NCBI GenBank assembly: GCA_001557505.1
Contig: LSAX01000001.1
Coordinates: forward strand, 186,001-250,000
Source of the DNA: Reticulascus tulasneorum
Taxonomy: Eukaryota; Ascomycota; Sordariomycetes; Glomerellales; Reticulascaceae
Length of the DNA: 64,000 nucleotides
Reading direction: 5' to 3'
Positions 13,303-23,983 of the stretch are shown piece after piece. A model generated the notes under the pieces. That model saw only the letters and a program-made list of their open reading frames with translations. It made no database searches and was not told where the DNA came from. Within the stretch, counting starts at the first letter, position 1; each line of letters starts with the position of its first letter. The position numbers were made by a program, and so were the translations under genes.

Positions 13303-13416
13303 GGGATATTTGAGGTGGAGGAGGTTGAGAAGGGGATGGGTTGATTGACTGGTGCCAATTGACACGAGAGGGACCAAGGGAGACGAAGATGTCTAGTGGT
13401 TTGATGCCGGTGAGTG

Positions 13417-13423
13417 TGAGTCA
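13417..13423. promoter_or_regulatory. Candidate Gcn4/CpcA binding site (TGAGTCA)
   Basis: A perfect palindromic TGAGTCA sits about 115 bp upstream of the trpD start codon. In fungi the cross-pathway-control bZIP factor (Gcn4, CpcA, CPC-1) binds this element upstream of amino-acid biosynthesis genes, including tryptophan genes. Binding here is inferred from motif and position. Confidence 0.55.
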
Positions 13424-15062
13424 ACGATCGCTCACTGCATGACTTTCATATAAGCTGCGGCACACATGCGTTGAATGAGCTTTTGTCAAAGACGAGTGAG
13501 AGCCGCCAGAAACTGCCATGATTGGTTGATAAACCAGCAGCTGGGCAGAACTTTAGCCCTGATTGGACAATAACCTGTTTTTGCCAAATTCAGTTCAAGC
13601 ATGTGGTGTGTGCCCGCAGTTTGTTAGACGTTGCCGGTATTTTTGTGGGTTTCATTTTTGGGGAGCTTCGAGTCATCGACTGATTGCCCTTATCGCGCGA
13701 TCTGGGTGTTTGGGAGATACGCCAATAAGTTTTGTTGCTACGTACATATTACCCTCTGCTCACCTTGGCCCGGGAACACCGTCTTGCTAGGCTTATAAAT
13801 TCCTGTCCCCGGAATGGATCATCACACCTCGAGCTTAGACGTGCTTACGGCGGCCGCGGATATACATAGGGAGACCGTACCGCGAGTGAGTTTTGAGGCT
13901 GGCGCTGGACAAATGTTCCTTTTACGGAGGAGCAAGAGAGTTCTGACAGTCGAAGACACAGATGGATGTACTGTAGACTTGTTCTCATCTTCAGCGAACA
14001 GATCCCCCGGACTTTCTCAACGGCTTTTATATAGGTACCTAATACTGATTACCGATTCCCTCGACAGCGCTGCCACGGCCTTCCGCGGGATGTCAAATTA
14101 GCTGACCTATGTACCTTACGGCCTGATCAGCCGTATGCATGTCCAGCTCGAGATCATAGCTTTGCAGGACCTGGATTGGGGTTCCGAAGGAGTGTTGATC
14201 CCGCACCACCATCACGCCGCAGTAATTCCTCTGTAATTAATACGTAGTCCGGCAAGCTGGTAGACGGGGGGCCGTCCAAGGAACCAGGAACCTCGGCACA
14301 CTAGTTAGCTGGGGACTAATTGCACGCCAAGGTATCCGATCCACTGTTGAGTTGGCCCATGCATGTCTAAATCCTTCCAGTTTCCAGGCGTTGGGCTTCA
14401 CCTGGACTACTACCTTACCCAAGAGACTTTTAATGGCAGGAAGATAATCAGCATCGCTGCTCAACTATTCATGGTCGCGGTTCCTGCAGTACGTATTTTA
14501 GCAGCCCATACGTAATTAGGTATCTAATTACCTAATTACTACCTAAGGTAGTTGATGGCTGGCAGAGTTGGACCGCACAGGGCTGTCTCCAGTTCGGTCA
14601 GATGCCTCGCCTCTGGGTGGATGACCCCCCCCCCCCCCCCCCCCTAATCCGTGCCTACTAATCTCGATACCCACGTAATACTACGCCTAAGGAAGTCGCC
14701 CCAAACCTGGAAAGTTGATAAGCCCACCTCATCAATGCAACGCCAGGGTAAGACACTTGTCAGCAGCCCCAACTCAAACTATCTCAATCCTCCATCCTTC
14801 GCACGACAAGCCTCGGGGCAGCTTCTTGTCCTTTAAGCTGCTGACAGGTGATAAAATGTCGTGTCGCCGCCTCCACCAACCCTGCTGATTGCTTCAACGC
14901 GCCTCTCTCCCTTGCTTTCCTTTGTTCGCTATTCCCGTCTCTTTTCTCGTCAGTCGCTACGATTTCCCTTTTTTGCCCTCCAGCATCGTTCCCGACTTGC
15001 ACCATTACCACCACCCTGGGAGGGGCATGTGAAGTTGGTTGAAAACCGAGCATCCCGCGACC
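13424..15062. other. Divergent intergenic region between trpD and sphingoid-base kinase
   Basis: About 1.6 kb containing no supported gene. It includes a 20-nt C homopolymer and, near 14.5 kb, an AT-rich stretch made of repeated CCTAATTA-like units. The last 200 bp are pyrimidine-rich, as in fungal promoters and 5' UTRs. Confidence 0.4.
14625..14644. repeat. Poly-C homopolymer (20 nt)
   Basis: Uninterrupted run of 20 C on the plus strand (poly-G on the minus strand) in the trpD/kinase intergenic region. Its length in the genome is uncertain because homopolymers are error-prone in sequencing. Confidence 0.8.
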
Positions 15063-16790
15063 ATGGCCACCGAGGTACAGACAGCAGTCTCGAGCAGTCT
15101 TGCAACACCAATTCAGCCCGCCATCGACGGTCATGTGGGCGCCGTCTTCTCGGATACCATCACAGTTGATCGGAACAAGACATTGGCCCTGACGGGAGAC
15201 GAATTGGTCCTGACGGGTTCGTTGCGTCATACCGCGCGCGTTGTGTAAGACGGGTGCTGACGAGAAGCAGGAGGCACTTCGGCGGCGAAGCGAAGTCGGA
15301 CTTGCGGCCTTGACAGCCCAGGCAAGTTGCGACGTCTGCAACTCACTACATCCAAACCCGGCTAATGACAATTTTTCCTATTTACCAGCAGCCCCTTCGC
15401 GGCAAGCCATCCCTCTGTATAATATCCTCTGGGCCGAGCAGGCCGGCCAGATCCTATCCATCGACTATGCACAGCAGGTGTCCGACACAAGGGTCCGAGC
15501 CGCGAAATGGACATTTACAATCCGCGATGATGGGACCGCAGACATCGCCGCGTGGATCGAAACCCTCATGACCCGAGCCTACGGCCCCTCGAAACGATGC
15601 AAGCGAGCCAAGGTCTTTGTGAATCCCCGCGCCGGCCCCGGAGGTGCCGAGAAGAAGTGGGAGAGAGATGTGCTCCCTCTGTTCAAAGCAGCACGCATGC
15701 CGATGGACGTGGTCCATACCAAGTACTCCGGAGAAGCAGTGGTACTGGCAGAAGCCGTGGATATTGAGGCATTCGATACCATTGTCGCATGCTCCGGCGA
15801 CGGGCTGCCGCACGAGATCTTCAACGGTCTCGCAAAGCGGCCTGATGCGAGAAAAGCGCTGCAAAAGATCGCAGTGTCTCACATCCCGTGCGGTTCAGGA
15901 AACGCCATGAGCTGCAACCTCAATGGCACGTATCGCGTCTCCCTCGCAGCGCTGGCCATCATCAAAGGAGTCGAGACGCCGTTTGATTTGGTCAGCGTCA
16001 CACAAGGTGACCGGCGATTGCTCAGCTTTCTGAGCCAAGCTCTGGGCGTCGTGGCAGAAGCCGACCTGGCAACGGAACATCTGAGGTGGATGGGCGGTGC
16101 ACGATTTACATGGGGATTTCTCGTCAGGATGTTCGGCAAGAAATGCTACCCCTGCGACTTGGCGGTTAAGGTGGAAATAGAAGGCAAGGAGAATATCAAG
16201 GCGCATTACGAAAGGGTAGGGAGAGATCCCTCGTCAAACAATCCGTTTAACCACGACGCTTCGAGGGCCGAGTCTATGATTGGCGACTCGAGCTCGAGCA
16301 TAGCAGGCTCTGAGGAAGGGCTCCCGCCCCTGAAATACGGGACGGTTAACGACAAGCTTCCGGAAGGATGGCAAATGATTCTCCATGAGAAATTGGGAAA
16401 CTTTTACTGTGGAAACGTAAGTTCTAGCGCCGCTTGGCTTGGTTCGAGTCTAACAACCCACAGATGGCATACATGGCTGCGGATGCAAACTTCTTCGCCG
16501 CCGCCTGCGCCAACGACGGGCTGATGGATCTCGTCTGTCTCGACGGCGATGCTTCGATCGTGTCACAGCTGGGGCTCTTCATGTCTGTCGAGAGCGGCAC
16601 ATTCTTCGACAACCCGCTGGTTAAGTACAGTAAGGTGTCCGCCTTCCGGATCATTCCCCGAAATCAAGAAGACGGGTACATCAGCATTGACGGCGAGCGG
16701 GTTCCATTCGAGCCGTTCCAGGCAGAGATCCACAAGGGACTGGGTAAAGTCTTATCCAAGCGTGGCGTGTATGAGGCCCCAGGCCCGTAG
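15063..16790 (+). CDS. Sphingoid long-chain-base (sphingosine) kinase
   Basis: Four exons, 15063-15216, 15271-15321, 15389-16416 and 16464-16790; 519 residues. It phosphorylates sphingoid bases (yeast Lcb4/Lcb5 reaction). The diacylglycerol-kinase-type catalytic domain is clear: FVNPRAGPGG for nucleotide binding, then SGDGLPHEIFNGL near residue 204 and IPCGSGNAMSCN. The N-terminal part with IPLYNILWAE is the fungal PH-like region. Intron 1 has an unusual GTTCGT donor with a CTGAC branch. Intron 2 (15322-15388) is a GC-AG intron, GCAAGT...ACCAG, with a GCTAAT branch; only this junction puts exon 2 in frame with exon 3. Exon 2 is 51 nt and encodes KRSRTCGL. Intron 3 is a standard 47-nt intron. 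The first two introns rest on consensus and frame agreement, so the N-terminus is less certain than the catalytic part. The Rrp1 gene is convergent downstream. Confidence 0.9.
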
Positions 16791-17156
16791 GAATGCCGCA
16801 TAAAGTAGTTTGTTGCGAGGGTACCATGGCATAGATGGTGTCAGTGACTTCGGCGTACGAGTACATAGGCGTGCAGTAAGCATGAACATGTGGCGTGTTG
16901 ATGGCAGAGGAGGTTTCATTGTCAAAGACTTGAGATACCCAGATAGACCAAAACAGAGGAGGGCAGTGCAAGACGGCGAGAGTCACTCGAGGCGTCACTC
17001 CAAGACACGGAGCAGGTGTCGTTGGTAATATTGGATATCATCGTTTCCATAGAATAATCATATGAACAAAGTTTGCTTTTATCATCCAGCCCAACCACAG
17101 CGATGCTCCATCTACCAGAACGCCAAGTGCCAAATGAACCAGCCAGTCAAGTGCGG
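16791..17156. other. Convergent 3' region
   Basis: Between the kinase stop and the rrp1 stop; contains 3' UTR sequence only as far as I can see. Confidence 0.45.
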
Positions 17157-17951
17157 TCAGTCCTCAATCCCGCCCCAGGCCTCCTCAGCCTCGTCATCCT
17201 CCTCCTCTTCTTCTTCGGCCACCTTGTCGTTCCACGGCAGCCTTTCATCCGTAAGTGAGTCTGTAGCCTTCGCTCTCACGGACTTGATGGGCGACCTTTT
17301 CAGCGCTTCGACGAGCTTGCTCATCCTCGTCAGGAAATCCAATGCCAGCTCGTCGCCGCTCTCCTTCAACATTCCCGCCCGTTCCGCCTCATCAATCCAA
17401 ACATCCAACGAATGTAACCTCAGTCCCACGGGGACCTTCCCCCGATCACCTTCCGCTTCGAAGGGCCAGCTCTCCAACAATTCCATCACACCGTCCGCCG
17501 ACGCTGCCTCCCAGCTGTGGCCCTTCACCCAGCGCAAGCTGGCGCCAAACACCCGCCTGACCAGCAGCAGAAACTTCTCCATCCGCAGCACGTCGATTTC
17601 GGTCCACTGCTTGCTCATTGTGCCCCAGAACCCTCCCAGCCAAGGTATAACAGCGTCATCGTGCAGCGCGAAGATCAAGTCCGCGAGCTCTGTGCAGAGG
17701 TTCTGTTGCGGGATGGGACGGTCGCACATCCAGAGCGCGAAGAAGAGGCCCTTCCATAGCTTCAGGGCTTCAAGGTCCGTTATGGTCTTGTGAGCCGTCA
17801 GGAAGGTGCGAAGGGAGGTCAGGGCGGCGGTGCGAAGCTTGCGATCTGGGCAGGTTCGTTAGCTAGAGGAAGTACAAGAGAAGAGCGAGTTCGACGAACC
17901 ACTCGAAGCGAGGTTTTTTATAAACGGCATATTTTGTTCTTGGTTCGCCAT
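17157..17951 (-). CDS. rrp1: Ribosomal RNA processing protein 1 (Rrp1/Nop52)
   Basis: Exon 1 is 17951-17900 and exon 2 is 17845-17157; 246 residues, compared with about 280 in yeast Rrp1. Rrp1 acts in the nucleolus in 27S pre-rRNA processing for the large ribosomal subunit. The protein starts MANQEQNMPFIKNLASSDRKLRT, with the splice falling inside the Asp codon. It continues LKLWKGLFFALWMCDRPIPQQ and IDVLRMEKFLLLVRR, the hallmark blocks of the family. The C-terminus is acidic (nine Glu/Asp in a row). The 54-nt intron uses a GTTCGT donor, the same unusual donor as in the neighbouring kinase gene, with a perfect GCTAACG branch. All family blocks are present, so the gene appears intact. Confidence 0.92.
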
Positions 17952-18636
17952 TTTGAGGGGTCTGGTAGCATTACTACCGCAAGCGATGGGGAGATTGGTC
18001 CGGTAACTGTGAAGTCTTCGTAGTTTGCGATCGGATGGGAAAAGCGAAGGTGGGATAAAGATGAAATAAAAAATATTATTTCACCGACAGTTTTGCCCCG
18101 CAGCTGTCGGTGAGCTCGGTGAGCTCCACCCCACCTTCCACCAGATCTAACCACACACCATGGATATGAAATGGACAGAACAAGATGAGTGTGTGGGAAA
18201 ATGCTAGTTAAGAGAGACTGGAGAAATCTGATCACCATACCGTGGAGTAGTTCCCGAGTCTAAATAGGATTGATTTCGTCAGAAATACATGACCGATCTA
18301 ACCCAGCCATACTGGAAGCACAATTTGATATCATAGTTCTCATAAAGGAGGACATGAGGTGCCAATTTGTTCAGGCTTGAGAGATATCGTCTCTCTCAGA
18401 GATCTCCTTCGTTAATCAACTTCCGGAAACGGTACTATATGAAATCGGCTTTTTCATTGTTGGACCACGTGTTGGGCCGGGAATGGTTCGCGGTGTCAAC
18501 GCAGAATGGCTCATTGTGTACTGGATTTCTCCTAATCTCTGATGTTCACATCGGTCTTGCAGCCTCGCTGCAGACGGTACCAAAGACTATCTGCACAGAG
18601 GTGACTCTTCCTAGACTAATAATCCGTGATGACTGC
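17952..18636. other. Intergenic
   Basis: Upstream of rrp1 and downstream of the coiled-coil gene, both minus strand. No supported coding sequence. Confidence 0.4.
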
Positions 18637-19233
18637 TTAGAATGTTCCATCATCTTGCATCAGTCTTGCAATGAAGTCTCCCACCCACTCAACGCCGTTG
18701 TGCAGAAGAAGGACGACAACTTCAAAATTGTTGCGCAGCAGACCCATCGCGTAGCCAAGACCACCGGCCAGCAGCAAACTCCAAAGCGAGCCACCCTTCG
18801 CGGAATCATTCTTGATCTTGTCGAGTTCAGCCATGATTCGATCTTCCTGGCCGAGCAACTGGTCTGAGATGGTCTTCTGATTTTCAATAACCACTCGCTG
18901 ATTGTCGATGATGACTTTCTGGTTGCCCACGAGCACCTTCTGATTCTCAACGTGGACTCTCTGGTTTTCGACGATAATCTTTTGGTTTCTGACGAGCCGC
19001 CGGAAGCTCTCGAGCATCCACTCGTTGATTAAATCGGAATTCACTTGCTGTCCTTTTGTCTGCAATATAGATGGTTAACAGAGAATTTTGGACCATGTTT
19101 TAAAGCACACGGCTCGGTGAGATGTCCATACTTTCTTTGCTGAGCCAGTTTGTTCAGCCGATTCGTCCGTAGATACTGGAGCAGTGTCTGCGAGAGCTTC
19201 AGTCGCCTCTGCAGATTCATACTCTGGCAGCAT
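18637..19233 (-). CDS. Small coiled-coil protein with hydrophobic C-terminus, family not recognised
   Basis: Exon 1 is 19233-19132 and exon 2 is 19059-18637, joined in phase 0 across a 72-nt intron (GTATGG...TTGCAG); 174 residues. Residues 1-34 are acidic and Thr/Glu-rich. Residues 55-105 carry a near-perfect 7-residue repeat of the type NQKVxxE/D (RNQKIIV, ENQRVHV, ENQKVLV, GNQKVII, DNQRVVI, ENQKTIS), predicted to form a parallel coiled coil. A Gly/Leu-rich segment (SLLLAGGLGYAMGLL) and a second hydrophobic stretch (FEVVVLLLHNGVEWVGDFI) follow near the C-terminus, which could be a membrane hairpin. A strong GTAAGT donor at 19349 and an acceptor at 19246 suggest an intron in the 5' UTR. I do not recognise the family. 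Overlapping plus-strand reading is a shadow. Confidence 0.6.
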
Positions 19234-20091
19234 ATTGCGAGTGGTCTTAAAGTTTGGTCTCAAGTCAGTCGCTAAGATAACTCCCGAGAAGAAAGAAAAC
19301 GCGGGATCGAACAAGTATGTAGCTAGCAGGCAAGGTGACGGCAACTTACTGTATTTGTCGTGAATGCAAGACGATGCCCTTCTTGAGCCTTAGGACCGGT
19401 ACCAACGTCTGACAGAGTTCTGTCCAAAGCTTATGAAGGTGTGAGAAATGTGGAAGGAGCTGCAGTGAATGCAACACTGTACAGCTTTGCGGAGTAGAGG
19501 TGGGTGAAGAGTAGGTGAAGGAAAGTTCATTTCCCTGATGCTCACGTGGTGACACTAAGATGAGTGCATGAAAAGCGCGTGAAAATACGTTTCTTTTTGG
19601 AAACCATTGACAAACGTCCCTTCCATCCACCAGGCGCGTCGTGTGGCACTTCATTCACTACAAAATCAAAGGTTCATATAATGAAACCCCATCTACACCT
19701 CGGATGACATACAGGCCCAGCACGACTTGTATTGGCTACAATTTCTATACCACGTCAGGGCAATCGATGGCACTCCATTACGGCCCGCAATGTGAAAGGC
19801 AGCAGTTTCATGGTGTTCGAGAACGACTGTGGCGCTAACTCTCGTGTTCCCTTTGAAATAACACGGTTATCCTAGGCCTTGAAATCCGTGACTGGAAGTT
19901 GGAGCATTCGGGCTCGCGGGATTGTCAGAATTAGATAAGTTTCCTTGATATTATTTAATACCACATATGCATTGCGATGATCGTGACAAGTATTTGCACA
20001 GTTATTTTGTTGCAAATTGATCTTAGCCATTTCAGGGGCCGATGAATATATACAGCGAAGAAGAGCGTTTGTTACTCTCACACCCACATAC
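19234..20091. other. Intergenic
   Basis: Contains the likely 5' UTR intron (19246-19349) of the coiled-coil gene. The rest shows no supported gene; the right end is the 3' flank of the LysM gene. Confidence 0.35.
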
Positions 20092-21631
20092 TTACCATCC
20101 CCTTTTGCCCACCCCGATGATCGATACACAAGCATAAGCATTCGCCCAAAGCCCGGCACAATCCCTTCCTGCCTGCGGGTTCCAATTTATGAACTGGGTC
20201 AAGCTGATATTATTCTTCCTCGAGATGTCGGCGCACACCTCATTCGGGTTCACAAAATAGAATTTATCACAGTTGCTATCAAGGGCGTTAGCGCATCCTC
20301 TCCATCCTCAAGCTGCTGATCGAGGTCTTACCTGACCATTCCAGGCTGCGTAGGCGTCGGCGTGGCAATGCCATTCCCGGGGTTCGTGGGGGTAGGCGTA
20401 TGCCCGACAATGGAAATGCACACATAAGTCTCCAGCCAAAGACCTCCACAATTTGATCCCACATTGGGATTCCAGGATGTAAACTGCGCGACGGTAATTC
20501 CACTGCTGGAAGCGATGGTGGCACAGATGTCTCCTGTTTTGACAAAGTAGAAGGAGTCGCAGTTTGAGACCATGCCGGGCAAATAAGGGGTAGGAGTGCT
20601 GATGCCGTTGGATGGTGGCTGGGTGGTAGTGGGCACAGGGGAAGGCGTGTGACCGATGATTGAAACGCAGACGTTGACGTCTTTCCATAGGCCGCCACAC
20701 GTGGAGCCAACGTTAGGATTCCAGGTTTGGAATTGCTGGACGGTGATTCCGTGGGCACGAGCAATGCTATCGCAATTGTTGCCCTCCACTACAAAGTAGA
20801 AGGCATCACAGTTGCTGTCAAGCGTCAGTCATGTTGCTCTGATGCGAATCAAGGTTGCGAATAGAGGACTGTAGATGCTTACTTCACCATGCCCGGTTGA
20901 ATGGGCTGCGGAGTTGTGATGCCATTGGGTGGCTGAGTGGGAGTCGGAGTGTGGCCGATGATGGAGACACACACATTAACATCCCTCCACAGGCCACCGC
21001 AGCCAGACCCGACGCGAGGGTTCCAAGTCGAGAACTCGGCGACGGTGATGCCGTGGCCATTGGCGATTGTCTCGCACGTATCGCCTTCTTTAGTGAAGTA
21101 AAAGGCATCACAGTTCGAGACCATATCTGGAAGGATAGGCTCTGGTGTGGTTATTCCATTTCCTGGTGTAGTTGTCGACGGCGGATTTGTGCTGGTTGTA
21201 CGGGTTGTGGTGATTATGCTGGTTATTCTGGTTATGCTAGTTACGCTGGTTGTGCCTGGTGGAGGCTCATTGGCAGCCTCGACGCAGTACGCCCGACCAG
21301 TGATGAAGTTACCGCAGCCGGATGTGAGAGACGGGTTCTGGACATATTTATTAGAATTCAAGTGAATTTTGGCGGACTTTAGAGACAACTCTGCGAAACT
21401 TACCCAGCGCAACCATTGTGCTCTTGTGATGAACATTTCTTCCGGAATCGAAGCACATGGAATTGAGCCATCGTTGTCATACCACCAAGTGCAATAGGGA
21501 GTGGTATTGTCAGCCGGCGGCATCACAGGTGTCGCGTCCCTTTCTCGAATGACTCCGCTCTGCGCAACGGCACCGAGGATGGACCCGGCGGTCACAAGAC
21601 CGAACAGCATATTGCTGCTTGTTGCTAGCAT
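20092..21631 (-). CDS. Secreted multi-LysM domain protein
   Basis: Four exons, 21631-21404, 21337-20883, 20814-20332 and 20275-20092; 449 residues. A signal peptide (MLFGLVTAGSILGAVAQS) is followed by a divergent Cys-containing LysM-like unit, then four clear LysM modules of the form NCDxFYFVxxGDxCxxIA, GITVxQFxxWNPxVG, CGGLW, VCVSIIGHTPTP, separated by Thr/Pro-rich linkers. LysM modules bind chitin and related N-acetylglucosamine polymers; fungal secreted forms protect hyphae or suppress chitin-triggered plant immunity. Introns 2 and 3 are both phase 2 and fall at the same place just before the NC of a LysM, so modules are exon-bounded. Intron 1 (66 nt) is a stop-free multiple of three. The stop TAA overlaps a consensus GTAAGT donor, so a further 3' exon is possible. 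An in-frame Met at 21721 would bury the signal peptide, hence the start chosen. Confidence 0.88.
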
Positions 21632-23983
21632 TGTGCGAGACTTGATCAGAACTTGCGACGGTTGAGAATTGATGCTTGAAGATCTAGCTTTGTGGTGTGA
21701 TGAATGTCGACGGTGTGACATATTTATATATACAGATCACTCTCGCCAAACACTGGGACTCTAGTACCAGGTTATGGCAACAATATGCCAGAAATAGCTC
21801 GATCATGGAAATGAAAGCTTGGCTGAATGTATCGCAGAGGCGTGGAGGACAGTCGAAGGATCGCTTAATTGAACAATGCAACCTCACGAACCGAAATCTT
21901 AAGCAATGCTTTTGCCTCTTCTGGGCATGTGGACGATCCTCCGTATAAATTATTTTGGGGGGGTCAGAGTCCAGACAAATTAGGTCCAAGCAACATAGGA
22001 GTGTCATCCTTTGAGGTCTAGAAGGAGAAAAGGATTTGCCAATATTGAGTTGCAGAGCCGACAGACAGTGCCGAGACCAATCGCCACAATCTACCAGAAA
22101 AACATTATTGAAAACGTAATGGGAACTCTGCGAAATATTAGATGGGACAGCCATGATTTTGTCTATCACGAATGCAACCTAAGAAGGCAGTCAGTTTCTC
22201 CGTCTCAAGTATTCCTGCCAGAGCATGTAACCTATCGATATCAGCCCTGTAGCAAATCAGATGGGGTGGTAACTAGAAGGGTCCCGGGAATCCGCACGGC
22301 GAGACTCAGAACTCGGCCGAGTGACGGAGTCGGCGTAATAGATAATGCCCTATACGAGAAGATTTGCATGAGATTTGGGTTGAGACGCATCCTAGTTACT
22401 TCGTAGCTACCAATCAGAATATTTTGGCGGGATGAGCGGCTGCGACCATGTAACGGGTACCAGGCTGCAATTATTCGTCTGATATAAGCCCAAATCTTCA
22501 CATACTCTCTGTGTTCATCGAAGCTTGGGTAGGAGTCACCACCCAGTAAGATTTCTGTTGCCTGAAGAGGCGTTTCCGAGCTTCTCTAGCCAATTTCTAT
22601 CCGTTCATGACGAGTTTGATCTTGGCGTTTACTACGTAGTATCACAATTCCCAACCTCGGACTCTCCGTTACTTGGCGAAAAAATACCGACAGCAATGCG
22701 GTTTAGAACAGAACATCAAGTGCGAGTTGATAGCTCACGTTTCGGGGTTGTTGACTATGAGGTCACTGTAATCGTTTCTGGTAGATAGTATGGGTCAAAA
22801 TAGGACATAGAACACAAAGACGGTAGTAAATTACATGTAGACAAAAGTCCGCCAGTCCTCCAAACGGGAGACTCGAATGACACAGCCTGCTGTCGCAATC
22901 ACGAGGCATTGGTGGCCGGCTGGCCCTTGATACTTCCCATGTCCTACAAACGAAAATTTGGGACAATGCACCAAGTCCGGAAATAGAGTAGACTTGGTCG
23001 GTATATCGGATAATAGTTATACTCCATCGCCTGTAGGGCGACGGGGAAGCCGTGCCGGATGCGGTGGGAGGCGGTGACGCGCCTCCACCAGTCTCGTACA
23101 TCCCCGAGCACGGGACTGACGAGGGAGTCCGCGGAATATGACGCGTGCGTTGACGCTGGAATCGCCACCGGTGCTGTCGCTGCTGTGGCTGTGACCGAGA
23201 GCGACATCTCCTGCGTTGGTTTCCGGGCCGTTACCCATGTCAAGGACGTCCTACATGCCGGCAGCGACACGACCCTCCGGGGTATGCATGTCCTCAGAGC
23301 TGACGCACCTGACGGGTTTTTAAGGTTTCGAAATCCAAGCCGCGAAAGTTGTCGGCCGAGAACGGCGCAGGCGAAGGCATCGGCGTAGCCATCAGAGTAG
23401 GCAAGGGCCGTCAACACGGGACTGGTGTTGCACGACCAGTGCGCCTCCTGGGGCGCAACAATAACCACCGGGCCCCCGGTCCCGAGAAAGACTGCCTAGC
23501 GCCTATTCCCGGACGGATTCTGTAGCTCAGGAGCAGCTTAATCTTTCAATGCCGTTGTTTTCTGATCTGTGACTAAGATACGGCCTCGGTATAGCGGCTT
23601 CTGTTGTGATACTGCGTCAAATCTCAGCATTTATCCTATTATCATTGACCTTCGCATCTTTGGACAGTAACTTTCGGCCGCCATCCATAATTTTCTCTAT
23701 TTTCTCCAGTAAGTGGGGATGGGAAGATCTCTGGCAGACTCTGGCTCATTATCGTAACTTGTGATACTGAAGCGTCAACTACACTGGGTGGTAAGGGACA
23801 GGCCGAAAGTATTTAATACAGAGGCCGTGACAGACAAGGGTCCTCTGTTGACAGTTTCGTAACGGTCAGCTGTGCGAGCTTATTAAATCCATCGACAACA
23901 TGGGATTCAGGTAGTGGCAAATCGACGCGCAGCGAGACTTCAACTTCGTAACAACACAGTAATCATCTTCGTCATGAACGTAG
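21632..23983. other. Intergenic, one coding-like patch
   Basis: LysM promoter on the left. Around 22.95-23.47 kb the sequence is GC-rich and open on both strands (about 174 codons minus, 109 plus), but I recognise no motif and find no convincing splice extension. The rest has no supported gene. Confidence 0.3.

Noticed and set aside
12757..13377. Alternative trpD start at 13377
   Set aside because: Adds 25 residues absent from the family N-terminus; the ATG at 13302 is better placed.
18367..18867. 166-codon plus-strand frame
   Set aside because: Half of it is antisense to the coiled-coil exon and the rest has no recognisable domain or splice extension.
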